DNA from: Bacteroides muris (ex Afrizal et al. 2022)
GTDB taxonomy: Bacteria; Bacteroidota; Bacteroidia; Bacteroidales; Bacteroidaceae
Length of the DNA stretch: 54,330 bases
Direction of reading: 5' to 3'
Assembly (NCBI RefSeq): GCF_004793475.1
Contig: NZ_SRYZ01000027.1
Coordinates: 1 to 54,330 of the forward strand
The position numbers and the translations under genes were made by a program. Below are positions 1 to 8,202 of the stretch, piece by piece. Numbering within the stretch: the first letter of the stretch is position 1; each line of letters starts with the position of its first letter. The notes below the pieces were generated by a model. It was not told the DNA's origin. It ran no database searches and was given only the letters and a program-made list of their open reading frames with translations.

Positions 1-577
1 TGGCATAGTGGCAGAAGCCGCTTAGCCGATATGGTGAATTTTTAACGGACTATTAATTCAGATACATAGCGTAAAAAACGTGTTGTCTCATAGCGGATGT
101 CCAGAAGATCTGCTGGAGAGTTATTTGAAATTCTTACAAACCGGAGGGCAACAGGTGCAAATCGTCAGAGGCGAAGTTACTATGATGTTCCAAAAGGAGA
201 TGCAATACCGTAAACGAAGGAATGAGGAGATGAAAGGAACCGTCACGTTTAGCAATAAGGACAAACATAATGCCGGAAACTCAGATATGGGAGTGTTTAT
301 CGGGATGGAGTTTATCCAATGCTGCTTCGGACATGGGATTCCTGCACGGGTGTTGGATGTGCGGAGGGAACGTGGAGAGGTTGTGGAGGTTGTTGTGGAG
401 TTTGGGAAGTAGATGAAAGAACTAACGATGCTGCGTGTAATAGTAATATTGCTTACGAACTTTGTCTTAAATATTATTATGATAGTGAATTGATTGTTGC
501 TATTGGTATTAAAAGTGATGACTTTAGCCATACCAATAGAATAAATTACTATATTTGCAATAGTATATATTTAATAA
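1..577. other. Left-edge stretch without a supported gene
   Basis: Open frames exist here, for example 80-412 on the plus strand, but their composition does not resemble a known family and frames on both strands overlap. I see no hairpin, repeat or RNA gene that I can support. Confidence 0.4.
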
Positions 578-1085
578 ATGATTGAGATGAAACGTTTATC
601 AGAAGAACTTTTGGAATATTTCAGCAACACCTCAGAAGAACAATTACAAAAAGATTGGGAAGCTATACACAGCAAGTATGCTTATGGACCTGAAATCAAT
701 CAATTTATTGAAGAATGTGAAAAGAATGCCTTACACAATGAAATTGTAGCCGGCATCTACGGAAGCCATCCAACATCCAGAGTGAATGTAGAATCCCCTA
801 TATCCCAGGATTTGGCACAAGTCAACTGTTTACGTTCCTGAAATTATTGCATACCTGAAACAATTTACCCAGTTCTCGACTCTCTACAAAGCTATCAGGG
901 TCAATCCTTTGTGTACTTTGCCGAACTCGTACATCCAATCTTCTCTGTTCAGATTCAACAACCGGAACAAGGCATTTATAGATGTATGTCCTGCTATTCA
1001 ATTTTGCTTTTTTGATAAAAGCCTGTTTACGGAAGACTACTTGATTGTCTATCCTGAAATGTATTGTCAAACCCCTGTCATATAG
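578..1085 (+). pseudogene. Possible frameshifted small gene of unknown function
   Basis: The first 87 codons look protein-like (acidic, helical start MKRLSEELLEYF) and stop at 841. A neighbouring frame then stays open from about 815 to the stop at 1083-1085 and also reads like protein (VPEIIAYLKQF, then SLFTEDYLIVYPE). One frameshift near 815-840 would join them into a protein of about 168 residues. I do not recognise the family. It could instead be two unrelated remnants. Confidence 0.3.
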
Positions 1086-1170
1086 GCATTATCATACAAA
1101 GCAATAATAGTGTGAGGGAAGCTTTTATATCGTTTCCCACACACTTCATGGAGATTTAAGGGAAGATGAA

Positions 1171-3204
1171 TCATTCTTTCTTCTTTGATGATTTTTCATC
1201 ATCCAACCCCAATCGCTTGCATAACTCCGGATCTCTTTTGATACGGTCCATCTCTTCGTTGATGATTGCCTGGGCATCCAATTTAATCCGGTCGTAGTTG
1301 CGCTGTATCTGCTGCATCATGATATCGTTTCCATCCTTGTCCTTGAACTCGTTGATGACAGGGATTTTCCGGTAAGCCTTTTCCTCCGCGCTGACTTTGG
1401 CATGGTCCACAATGATTTCAGCATGGAATATTTTTTGGTCTATCTTTTCGCCAAAATTGTCGGAAACGGCTCCGACAAATGTGCCCTGGGACAGGTTGGC
1501 AATCTTGGAAGCCGGGATGAGCGAGTCAAGCTGTGTGCTGATGGAAGTGGATACATCCTGGCGGTTGATGGAAACGGACTGCCGCTGCTGGAGCACTTTG
1601 CCGAAACGTTCGGAAAGCGTCTTCGCGGTTTCTCCAACCACCTGACCGCTGAAAATATTGCCTACCGTGTTTTGGATGACTTTCGACTCTTTTTCACCGT
1701 AATCGCGGTTCAACTGGCTGAAATCCTGAAAGCCGAGACAGACCGCCACCTTGTTGCTTCGGGCGGTAGCGATGAGGTTGTCCAATCCACGGAAATAGAT
1801 GGTCGGCAGCTCGTCTATGATGACAGTGCTCTTAAGCTGCCCTTTCTTGTTGATGAGTTTGACGATGCGGGAATTGTATAGTCCAAGCGCCGCCGAGTAG
1901 ATGTTCTGCCTGTCCGGATTGTTGCCCACGCAAAGCAGCTTGGGTTCTTTCGGGTTGTTTATGTCCAACGAAAAATCGTTACCTGTCATCACCCAATACA
2001 ACTGTGGGGAAATCATGCGCGTAAGGGGGATTTTTGCCGAAGCGATCTGGCCCTGGAGCTGGTCCTGGGCGCCCCCTTTCCAGGCATCCATGAAGGGGGA
2101 AAGGTAGTTTTCCAACTCCGGATACGAGGTCAGGATGGTAAACAAATCCGAATAAGGCTTGTTGAGCAGTTCCACCGCGTGCGGAAAGGAACAATAAATG
2201 CCGTTTTTGTAAATCTTTAGGTACCAGATGATTGCAGCAAGCAGGATGATGGGTGACTCCACGAAGAAATCGCCCTGCTTTTCAATCCAGGTGCGATTGA
2301 GGTTGAGCATTATCGTGTAACTCGCCTCATACGCGTCGGAGATATCCGTCATGAATTCCGGATTGATGGGATTGCAGCGGTGTGACCTGCGCGGATCGTC
2401 GAAATTGATGACATAGAACCGGGGCTTGACCTTGTACTTGTCCATGTTGTTCAACAACGTGTTGTAAGCGATGGTGGAGAGGTCGTCGAACTTGTAGTCG
2501 TAGATGTAGCAACTGTATCCTTTGGAAATCATCTGGCGTATGTAGTTGTTTACCACGGCATACGACTTGCCCGATCCGGGCGTTCCCAGCACGATGGTGG
2601 CACGGAAGGGATTTACCACGTTGATCCATCCGTCATGCTGTTTCCCCTGAAAGCGGAAACTGGTGGGCAGGTTGACGGAATATTCGTTCTCCAACAACCG
2701 GGTTTCCTGCCGGAAGGATTCGTTTTCGATATTGAACACATCGCCCATCAGGTTATGCCTGTAAAGCCGGCTCATCCACAACCCCGCCATCAGCAGGCCG
2801 AGGTAACCTGCGGTAAGTGTTACGACGTACAGTATGGTGCTTGTCATGTGCGGCAGGGACAGGTCAAGCAGCCACCAGTTCAGAAAGAACAGCACGCATC
2901 CGGCTACCAGCGCCGCATAGATTTTGGGCCAGGTGATTTTTTCACCCTTGACTCCATGTGTTCCCAGGCAGGATATTGCCAGTAAGGTCACAGCCAGCAG
3001 CTTGGTCCAGAGGATACAGTTGAAAATGCCGGTCGTGTTGTTGAAATTCACCAGAATCCGGTCTGTCACCTCCAGGTTCAGGTTCCATGCGGTGATACTC
3101 GGATAGCAGTACACATAGACGTGCACCACCAAAAGAAAAATACTCACTGCCCTGCCAAATTCCATGATTTTGGCAAGTGCCCTCAAATCGTCTTCCTGTT
3201 GCAT
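1171..3204 (-). CDS. mobC: Type IV coupling protein, MobC/TraG (VirD4) type
   Basis: This protein links the relaxosome to the mating channel and powers DNA export at the inner membrane. The 677-residue product has about four hydrophobic segments in residues 20-145, then a Walker A motif GTPGSGKS at about 207-214 and a Walker B-like stretch VIIDELPT near 450. This membrane anchor plus RecA-like ATPase layout is that of VirD4-type proteins. It is the last gene of a minus-strand mobA-mobB-mobC block, 39 bases downstream of mobB, as in other Bacteroidales conjugative elements. The C-terminus is rich in Lys and Glu. Family assignment is firm. The symbol follows Bacteroides usage, where mobC means the coupling protein. 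Confidence 0.92.
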   Translation of the reverse strand: MQQEDDLRALAKIMEFGRAVSIFLLVVHVYVYCYPSITAWNLNLEVTDRILVNFNNTTGIFNCILWTKLLAVTLLAISCLGTHGVKGEKITWPKIYAALVAGCVLFFLNWWLLDLSLPHMTSTILYVVTLTAGYLGLLMAGLWMSRLYRHNLMGDVFNIENESFRQETRLLENEYSVNLPTSFRFQGKQHDGWINVVNPFRATIVLGTPGSGKSYAVVNNYIRQMISKGYSCYIYDYKFDDLSTIAYNTLLNNMDKYKVKPRFYVINFDDPRRSHRCNPINPEFMTDISDAYEASYTIMLNLNRTWIEKQGDFFVESPIILLAAIIWYLKIYKNGIYCSFPHAVELLNKPYSDLFTILTSYPELENYLSPFMDAWKGGAQDQLQGQIASAKIPLTRMISPQLYWVMTGNDFSLDINNPKEPKLLCVGNNPDRQNIYSAALGLYNSRIVKLINKKGQLKSTVIIDELPTIYFRGLDNLIATARSNKVAVCLGFQDFSQLNRDYGEKESKVIQNTVGNIFSGQVVGETAKTLSERFGKVLQQRQSVSINRQDVSTSISTQLDSLIPASKIANLSQGTFVGAVSDNFGEKIDQKIFHAEIIVDHAKVSAEEKAYRKIPVINEFKDKDGNDIMMQQIQRNYDRIKLDAQAIINEEMDRIKRDPELCKRLGLDDEKSSKKKE

Positions 3205-3243
3205 AGGGATGGGGATAAATGGGTTTTGAAAATTGTCTTCCGT

Positions 3244-4500
3244 TTAAATGCCGCGCGACTTGCGTCTGGCTTTCTTCCTCTTTTTCATACGGCGTGCGAA
3301 AGCCTCCTCCTCGTAATCCCTTGGGTTGGTTTCCAGGGAGAGGATACCCGCCGCCTGCTCGAGCGCGCTTTCCGGGCCCGCCTTGTGCCGATGATGCTGC
3401 CAGAGTTCCACTGCCGTATGTCCGTTCCGGTCGTTTTCAGGGATGCCGTCCAGCCACCTGAAATAGTCGTTGAACACGTTTGCGGAAAACTCCTTGCCCA
3501 TGCGTGAGCCGTTGAACACCTCCCTGCGGTCGTGGTCAATGAAGGTGACGCCGTAGATGCGTCCCTGTTCATTCTCCCGGAACACCACGCCGATACGTTT
3601 CTGTCCGAGCAGTTCCACAAACCGTTGCCGTGAGTCAGCCTGTTGCAAGGCGCGGGCAATGTCCGCCTGTATGGAGGGAGCCCATTTCCCTTCCTTGAGC
3701 GCCTTCAGGTTGAGAAGCATCCGTTTTTCCAGCTGTTCGTTGCCAAAGCGTTTTCCAAAGCGGGAGCTTTTGAACGGAGGGCTGACCACCTTGCCGGCAT
3801 CATCCGTGGCCGCATAGACAATGCCGGTGTAAGGCACGCCGTGGTATTCTCCCCTGACCTGTTTCGCCTCGATATTGAAGGTGGAAAGCAGGGCGCTATA
3901 CTCCCCGAAGGTCTGGAAACGGTAACTCTCCAGCACCGCCTTGAGGGTGTTGCCAATCTGATGGCGGACATCCCCCAGGGAAGCATCCACTTTTTTCAGT
4001 TCCGCTTTCGGATTCCGTTTCTCCGTGTCCGCACCGTTGCGCAGGCCGAAGTCCGCTTCCAGCTCCCGGCAGGCGGTCATGGAACGGCGGTGCTCGTAGG
4101 AGTCACTGATCTTTTTCCCTTGCTCGTCCACGCAGACGCTGACGATATGGATGTGGGTATTGTGGGTGTCGGCATGTTTGTAGGCGATATAAGGCTGGTC
4201 TCCATAGCCCATCTTCCGCATATACCGGTCGGCAAGTTCCGCCAGTTGGTCGTCGGTCAGCCTGTCTTCCGGTGCCGGGGAGAGCGAGATATGCAGGACG
4301 GGCTTCTCCGTGTTGCGGTTTGCCAGCAGGTAGTTCTCGAAAGAGAGCAATGCCAGGCGCATGTCTTCGCTTGGCAATCCCAGCCGGTCGGAAATCATGC
4401 GGTTCCCCGAAAGAATCCCCGCCGCCCCGGTCGCCACCTTGTTATGGTTGTAGGCCAGTGCCCCGTACAGGCTGGCGCCATGACTTATCTTTGCAACCAT
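3244..4500 (-). CDS. mobB: Relaxase MobB (MobP-like mobilization nuclease)
   Basis: The relaxase nicks one strand at oriT and leads it into the recipient. The 418-residue product carries the three-histidine metal motif HADTHNTHIHI at about 109-119 and an N-terminal tyrosine (Tyr17 in ALAYNHNK) that could be the nucleophile. Both are typical of the relaxase/mobilization nuclease family. The C-terminal half is basic and ends in a Lys/Arg tail. Its start overlaps the 3' end of mobA by 16 bases, which suggests translational coupling. Which tyrosine acts is inferred. Confidence 0.93.
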   Translation of the reverse strand: MVAKISHGASLYGALAYNHNKVATGAAGILSGNRMISDRLGLPSEDMRLALLSFENYLLANRNTEKPVLHISLSPAPEDRLTDDQLAELADRYMRKMGYGDQPYIAYKHADTHNTHIHIVSVCVDEQGKKISDSYEHRRSMTACRELEADFGLRNGADTEKRNPKAELKKVDASLGDVRHQIGNTLKAVLESYRFQTFGEYSALLSTFNIEAKQVRGEYHGVPYTGIVYAATDDAGKVVSPPFKSSRFGKRFGNEQLEKRMLLNLKALKEGKWAPSIQADIARALQQADSRQRFVELLGQKRIGVVFRENEQGRIYGVTFIDHDRREVFNGSRMGKEFSANVFNDYFRWLDGIPENDRNGHTAVELWQHHRHKAGPESALEQAAGILSLETNPRDYEEEAFARRMKKRKKARRKSRGI

Positions 4501-4907
4501 TTCCGCTCGTATTCCTGGGTGAGTGCCGTGATTTTCTTGCAGAGAAGCATCAGCTCGACGCTCAGCTTCTCCAGCCTGTAGAGCAGTGACATCGCCCGTT
4601 TCTCCCCGAAATTGTTCTTCAAGGCACGCACCACCTGGTTGTAGTTGTTTCCTATTGCCTGGAACTGCTTGTGGAATTCGGTCAGCTTGATGTAGTAATC
4701 CATGGTCGCCTTGTCGATTCTCACTACCTTTATCTGCCCCGAGAAGATGGATTTCTTGATGAACAGCGTGCGGTCCCTGGCTCCGGAATCCGCCAGCAGC
4801 CTTTCAAATCTGGTGTTCTCCTCGGCGTTCAGGCGGAAGCTGTACTTGCGGTCCGCCGGGTCATTCTTGGGTTTCCTGCCTGTCCTTGTCCCTGTTGTTT
4901 TCTCCAT
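4485..4907 (-). CDS. mobA: Relaxosome accessory protein MobA
   Basis: This is a 140-residue basic protein of the MobA/MobC mobilization family, which helps the relaxase bind and melt oriT. The N-terminus has the pattern of a ribbon-helix-helix DNA-binding domain (KYSFRLNAEENTRFERLL), followed by a helical region with conserved GNNYNQVVRALK. I chose the ATG at 4905-4907, giving MEKTTGTRTGRK. The frame is open upstream to 5036, but that extension would translate the candidate oriT hairpins and looks non-coding (CPPPGGG). The gene is transcribed away from parA, with oriT between them. Confidence 0.85.
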   Translation of the reverse strand: MEKTTGTRTGRKPKNDPADRKYSFRLNAEENTRFERLLADSGARDRTLFIKKSIFSGQIKVVRIDKATMDYYIKLTEFHKQFQAIGNNYNQVVRALKNNFGEKRAMSLLYRLEKLSVELMLLCKKITALTQEYERKWLQR

Positions 4908-4947
4908 AATGCATGAGATTGTTGGTTTGTACTTTTTTTCTTTTCCA

Positions 4948-5062
4948 GAATCCGCGACTTTGGAGCGGATTCCCCCGCCCGGGGGCGGGCAAGTTGGTCC
5001 TTGTCGGACAAAAGACTTTTTGTCGGACAAGGACACAACTTGCTCTGTTCGTTTGAACAGAG
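4948..5062. other. Candidate origin of transfer (hairpin cluster upstream of mobA)
   Basis: Four adjacent inverted repeats occupy 115 bases next to mobA. One has arms GAATCCGC/GCGGATTC (4948-4955 and 4965-4972). A GC-rich palindrome lies at 4973-4989. A long imperfect one has arms of about 24 bases at 4991-5014 and 5017-5041, built on CCTTGTC and GACAAGG. The last is CTCTGTTC-gttt-GAACAGAG (5043-5062). oriT sites in Bacteroides elements commonly lie beside mobA and contain inverted repeats. The nick site cannot be placed by eye. Confidence 0.6.
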
Positions 5063-5200
5063 AATCCTCCTTCGTCGGATTGCTGCGCGACGTTCACGGC
5101 GTGCTGTGGTCCGATGAAGCATGTTCCTCTCCATTGACGGATTTTGATTTTGCAAAATTAGATGGTGTTAACCGGTTGGTAAATAGTGTTTTATATGACG

Positions 5201-5230
5201 TTTGATGACATCTGACGACATCTGGTGTCA
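5201..5230. promoter_or_regulatory. Short repeated motif upstream of the parA operon
   Basis: The stretch has two direct copies of GAYGACATCT at a 10-base period (5204 and 5214), followed by GGTGTCA. A related arrangement lies upstream of traE at 20430-20463. A protein site shared by both transfer operons is inferred. Confidence 0.35.
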
Positions 5231-5289
5231 GGCCGGGGAAATCTTGGCGGAAGTCTCAAAAATAGCCGCTACTTTTGGCACAGTGCATG

Positions 5290-5605
5290 AGGGCATACAT
5301 TGGAACATTGTCCTGTAAGGTGTATTGCCTGCCTGCCACAGGCGGTACATGGCACGGATGCACTATCATCCCTGTAGGTACATTGCCATACATGTTGCAC
5401 GGTGATCCTGCATGGTGGGTTACATTGCATGAATGCAATACAGTACGGGTTGCATTGGACTCCGTATTACATGAATGCAATGCATCTTATATGGCAATAC
5501 CCTCCGGTAACCGGCAATACATTGGTGCAATAGGATACGCAATGTATTCATGCAAGCGGGCAGGCAGTGCGTCATTGCCATATACCGACAGATGCATTGT
5601 CATGT
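5290..5605. repeat. Dense array of TACATTGC / GCAATGTA words beside parA
   Basis: About 315 bases contain some 15-20 degenerate copies of a short word, TACATTGC or its reverse complement GCAATGTA, in both orientations. Examples are GTACATTGCC near 5379, TTACATTGCATGAATGCAAT near 5421, TTACATGAATGCAATGCAT near 5467, GGCAATACATTGG near 5513 and CGCAATGTATTCATGCAAG near 5539. Paired copies form small palindromes. The array fills the space between oriT/mobA and parA. A ParA-partner centromere-like site, a relaxosome accessory site or a promoter operator array would all fit. Confidence 0.65.
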
Positions 5606-5670
5606 AATGAAACAGAAAAAACAGAACCGGACAGATATGAAACCAAATTATACACTCTAAATTCAAGCCT

Positions 5671-6432
5671 ATGAAGAAGGAACCTTTATTTGTCGCTTTG
5701 AGCAACCAGAAGGGCGGTGTGGGAAAATCCACGTTCACCGTCTTGCTCGCCAGTTACTTCCATTACCTGAAGGGATATAACGTGCTTGTGGTGGATTGCG
5801 ATTATCCGCAGCACAGTATCAGCACCATGCGGGACTGGGAAGTGGGGACCATTGAAAAGAGCGTGCATCTGCAAAACCAGCTGGTGGAACAGTTCGGGAC
5901 AAGCGGGAGGAAAGCCTACAGCATCCTGAACTCCACTCCGGAGGAAGCCCGGGAAACTGCCGGCCGTTTCCTTGAAAAATCGGGACTGGACTATGACCTT
6001 GTCCTTTTTGACCTCCCCGGAACTGTGAATGTGCCCGGTGTCTTCCGGTCCGTAATCAATATGGACTATGTATTCACTCCCGTCACACAGGAGAGAATGG
6101 TTATGCGGAGCAGCATGGCTTTTGTCCTTGCCATCCGGGAATACATGCACCGTCATAAGGATGTGCCCTTGCGTGGCATCTATATGTTCTGGAACCGGAT
6201 GGACAAACGTGTGTCCAAAGACCTGTATAACAGCTACACTGAAATTTTCCGCTCGCTGAAATTGCCGGCGATGGAAACCGTCATTCCCAGTGCGGAGCGC
6301 TACAATAAAGACTTCGGGATGAAGGGATTTTTCTTTCGCAGCACCTTGTTCCCTCCAACCCCTTCCGCATTGAGGGGCAGCAATCTGGACTTGCTGGCAA
6401 CAGAGATAGAAACCATACTGAAACTTCAATAA
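5671..6432 (+). CDS. traA: ParA-family ATPase (conjugative transposon TraA)
   Basis: The 253-residue product is a deviant Walker A ATPase with KGGVGKST at residues 14-21 and the aspartate stretch VVDCDYPQ near 45, typical of ParA/MinD/Soj proteins. In Bacteroidales conjugative elements such a gene opens the tra region under the name TraA. It probably acts in element maintenance or in placing transfer components. No parB gene is seen. The small DUF3408 protein downstream and the repeat array upstream are the obvious partner and site candidates. The next gene starts 8 bases after the stop. Confidence 0.88.
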   Translation: MKKEPLFVALSNQKGGVGKSTFTVLLASYFHYLKGYNVLVVDCDYPQHSISTMRDWEVGTIEKSVHLQNQLVEQFGTSGRKAYSILNSTPEEARETAGRFLEKSGLDYDLVLFDLPGTVNVPGVFRSVINMDYVFTPVTQERMVMRSSMAFVLAIREYMHRHKDVPLRGIYMFWNRMDKRVSKDLYNSYTEIFRSLKLPAMETVIPSAERYNKDFGMKGFFFRSTLFPPTPSALRGSNLDLLATEIETILKLQ

Positions 6433-6440
6433 GAACAATC

Positions 6441-6893
6441 ATGGCTACCAAAAGAAGAACGGATTACCAGGTGGATGAGGAGGCTTTGAAACGTATGATG
6501 GCCGGGGATGTAACAGCATTGGACAAAATGGCTTCTCCCGCTGAGGCTCCGGAAACAAAAAGCCGGCCTGCCCCTTCCCAGGAGAAGCAGGAGAAGAACT
6601 CCGCCGGTTCTCCCAAACAGCAGATAAGAAAATCCACGGATGAGGCATCCGGCCCGGATGAATACCGGCAACGGTTTCTGAAAGAGAGGCTGTCCGGTTC
6701 AAGAAGGCAGACCTATATTCACGATGCTTTGTACAGGACTGTTGCCAAATTATTGCCTGTCATTGCACCGGATATGTCAGTTCCCATGTTTTTAGGCAGT
6801 GTCCTGTCGGACCACCTGGAAAGATATCAGGATGTTATCAATGAAATATATAACCAGGAAGCAAATCAAAACCCTTTGGAATGGAAGAAATAG
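6441..6893 (+). CDS. DUF3408 protein (TraB/TraC-like)
   Basis: This is a 150-residue protein with a charged, low-complexity first half rich in Pro, Lys and Glu. The folded C-terminal half begins near YRQRFLKERLSGSRRQTYIH and matches my memory of the DUF3408 family found after parA in Bacteroidales elements. The second half could form a ribbon-helix-helix-like DNA-binding dimer, making it a candidate ParA partner. It overlaps the following gene by 13 bases. Family call is moderate and biochemical role is not established. Confidence 0.7.
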   Translation: MATKRRTDYQVDEEALKRMMAGDVTALDKMASPAEAPETKSRPAPSQEKQEKNSAGSPKQQIRKSTDEASGPDEYRQRFLKERLSGSRRQTYIHDALYRTVAKLLPVIAPDMSVPMFLGSVLSDHLERYQDVINEIYNQEANQNPLEWKK

Positions 6894-7546
6894 TTTATTT
6901 GTCAGTAAGGATCGGCTGTGCCGGCTACTTGTTATACAAGTTATGGAATCAGAAAAAACGGATCCGTAAGATTTGCGGGCTACTCTATCCCCCCGGGAAA
7001 AAGGAGAAGGAGGAAGAGGGAACATCGTGCGGTACAGGACCGGGTGATGTGATGGGGGCTACCCGATTTGTCTATCTGGACGAAAACGCGGGTACGTTTG
7101 CCGCCCCCTACATGAGCCAGCCGTTGGAAACCGGGAACGATTATCTCGGAGAGGAAGAGGCGGTGCCGGAGAATGAGGTGGAGTGCGGGCTTCCCCTGGA
7201 AGAGATGAGACTGTTGAAAGAGGAACAGGAAAGGCTGGACGAACAGGCTCCCGGCACGGAAGGTATCGCTCCGGTAATCACGTCCGATGACCTGCTCAAT
7301 GCCGGCGATGTGCTGCTTAATCTGGATGGCGCCCAAATGAACGAGGAGAAAAAACGCCGGGCTGCCGTCACCTTGCATGCCATCCGGGAAACGGACATGT
7401 TTGAACTGATTTCATCCCAGGTGGAGAATAAAAGCCTGATTGAGGAGCTGATGGACCAATATATCGGCAATGATGGAAATGTATTGCCGGTGAAAAGAAA
7501 GAAAAACGAAGGACGGCCGGAACATGCCTGGAGACAGTTTCTCTGA
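6881..7546 (+). CDS. DUF4122-like conjugation protein (TraD position)
   Basis: The 221-residue product has one N-terminal hydrophobic stretch (residues 3-20), then a basic patch and a long acidic region with LEEMRLLKEEQERL. The C-terminal third (NEEKKRRAAVTLHAIRETDM onward) looks folded. By position, after parA and the DUF3408 gene, it corresponds to the TraD/DUF4122 gene of related elements. It overlaps the preceding gene. In related elements traE follows soon after; here about 13 kb of cargo comes first. Confidence 0.6.
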   Translation: MEEIVYLSVRIGCAGYLLYKLWNQKKRIRKICGLLYPPGKKEKEEEGTSCGTGPGDVMGATRFVYLDENAGTFAAPYMSQPLETGNDYLGEEEAVPENEVECGLPLEEMRLLKEEQERLDEQAPGTEGIAPVITSDDLLNAGDVLLNLDGAQMNEEKKRRAAVTLHAIRETDMFELISSQVENKSLIEELMDQYIGNDGNVLPVKRKKNEGRPEHAWRQFL

Positions 7547-7774
7547 ACCCGGCGGCAGTCAGTCCGAAACGAAAGGAAGAGGCTTTGGAAGCACCTGCCT
7601 TGTACCGCTATCATGGTTGCCTGTTCCCGGTTCCTTTGTCATACCTGGCTCTTTAAATGTCCATATATTTTGATTATTCGGTTGGTAACGGATTCCTTTC
7701 CGGAATCATATAGAAGCTAAGATGTTAATGAAAAATAATTCATTACGTTTATCCTATCTTTTTCTAAGAAAAAT

Positions 7775-7805
7775 ATTGTGTTTTTGAATGGAATCTGTAT
7801 ATTTG
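7775..7805 (+). promoter_or_regulatory. Bacteroides-type promoter for the RiPP locus
   Basis: TATATTTG at 7798-7805 fits the Bacteroides -7 consensus TAnnTTTG. ATTG at 7775-7778 stands 19 bases upstream where TTTG is expected. Transcription from here would leave a leader of about 155 bases before the precursor ATG. The rest of 7547-7967 holds no gene I can support. Confidence 0.5.
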
Positions 7806-7967
7806 AGACAGATTTCAAAAATGAATTATAGAGCCGTGATTTATCAGGAAAAACGAATGTCAGTATCGCGGCTATGGGATTTGAATAACCGGTAAGCTAT
7901 ATCGGCATTGCAATATTTTAAAGGAGTGAAATGTTGCAAGTATGAACTAACTCCAATTTTAAAGGCT

Positions 7968-8162
7968 ATGGGAAAACAGATTGCCAAACTAGGTATCCGT
8001 CCGGAAGACCTGAAAGACAAGACGGTCACTTCGGAACAGTTGGAAAAGACGAAAGGCGGGAAAGCCGCCGGGTCTGAAGAGTGTGTATGCTACTGCGGTT
8101 GCTATACCGATGACTCCGCTTTCGGTGTAGATTTCAACTGGTGGTCAAGAGACTGGGATTGA
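7968..8162 (+). CDS. RiPP precursor peptide with GG leader (GG-Bacteroidales type)
   Basis: The 64-residue peptide splits at a double glycine (residues 30-31, KTKGG). The leader contains LGIRPEDLKDKTV and SEQLEKTKGG, the pattern of Bacteroidales precursors matured by radical SAM enzymes (TIGR04149-like in my memory). The predicted core, residues 32-64, has four closely spaced cysteines CVCYCGC (39, 41, 43, 45) and an aromatic acidic tail with NWWSRDW. The frame is open upstream to 7908, but the ATG at 7968 gives a canonical leader and follows a purine-rich AAAGG. The maturase gene starts 40 bases downstream and the exporter follows. The modified residues cannot be told from sequence. No obvious immunity gene is present. 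Confidence 0.8.
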   Translation: MGKQIAKLGIRPEDLKDKTVTSEQLEKTKGGKAAGSEECVCYCGCYTDDSAFGVDFNWWSRDWD

Positions 8163-8202
8163 TTCCTGCATTGTACGATGCTTTGTAAACAGATTAGCCA
8201 CT

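Noticed and set aside
4908..5036. N-terminal extension of MobA
   Set aside because: It would cover the candidate oriT hairpins and encodes a low-complexity stretch. The internal ATG gives the normal family start.
5275..5607. Open frame of 110 codons in the repeat array
   Set aside because: It translates the TACATTGC words. Its amino-acid composition is odd (many Cys, Met, Tyr), and the opposite strand is open too.
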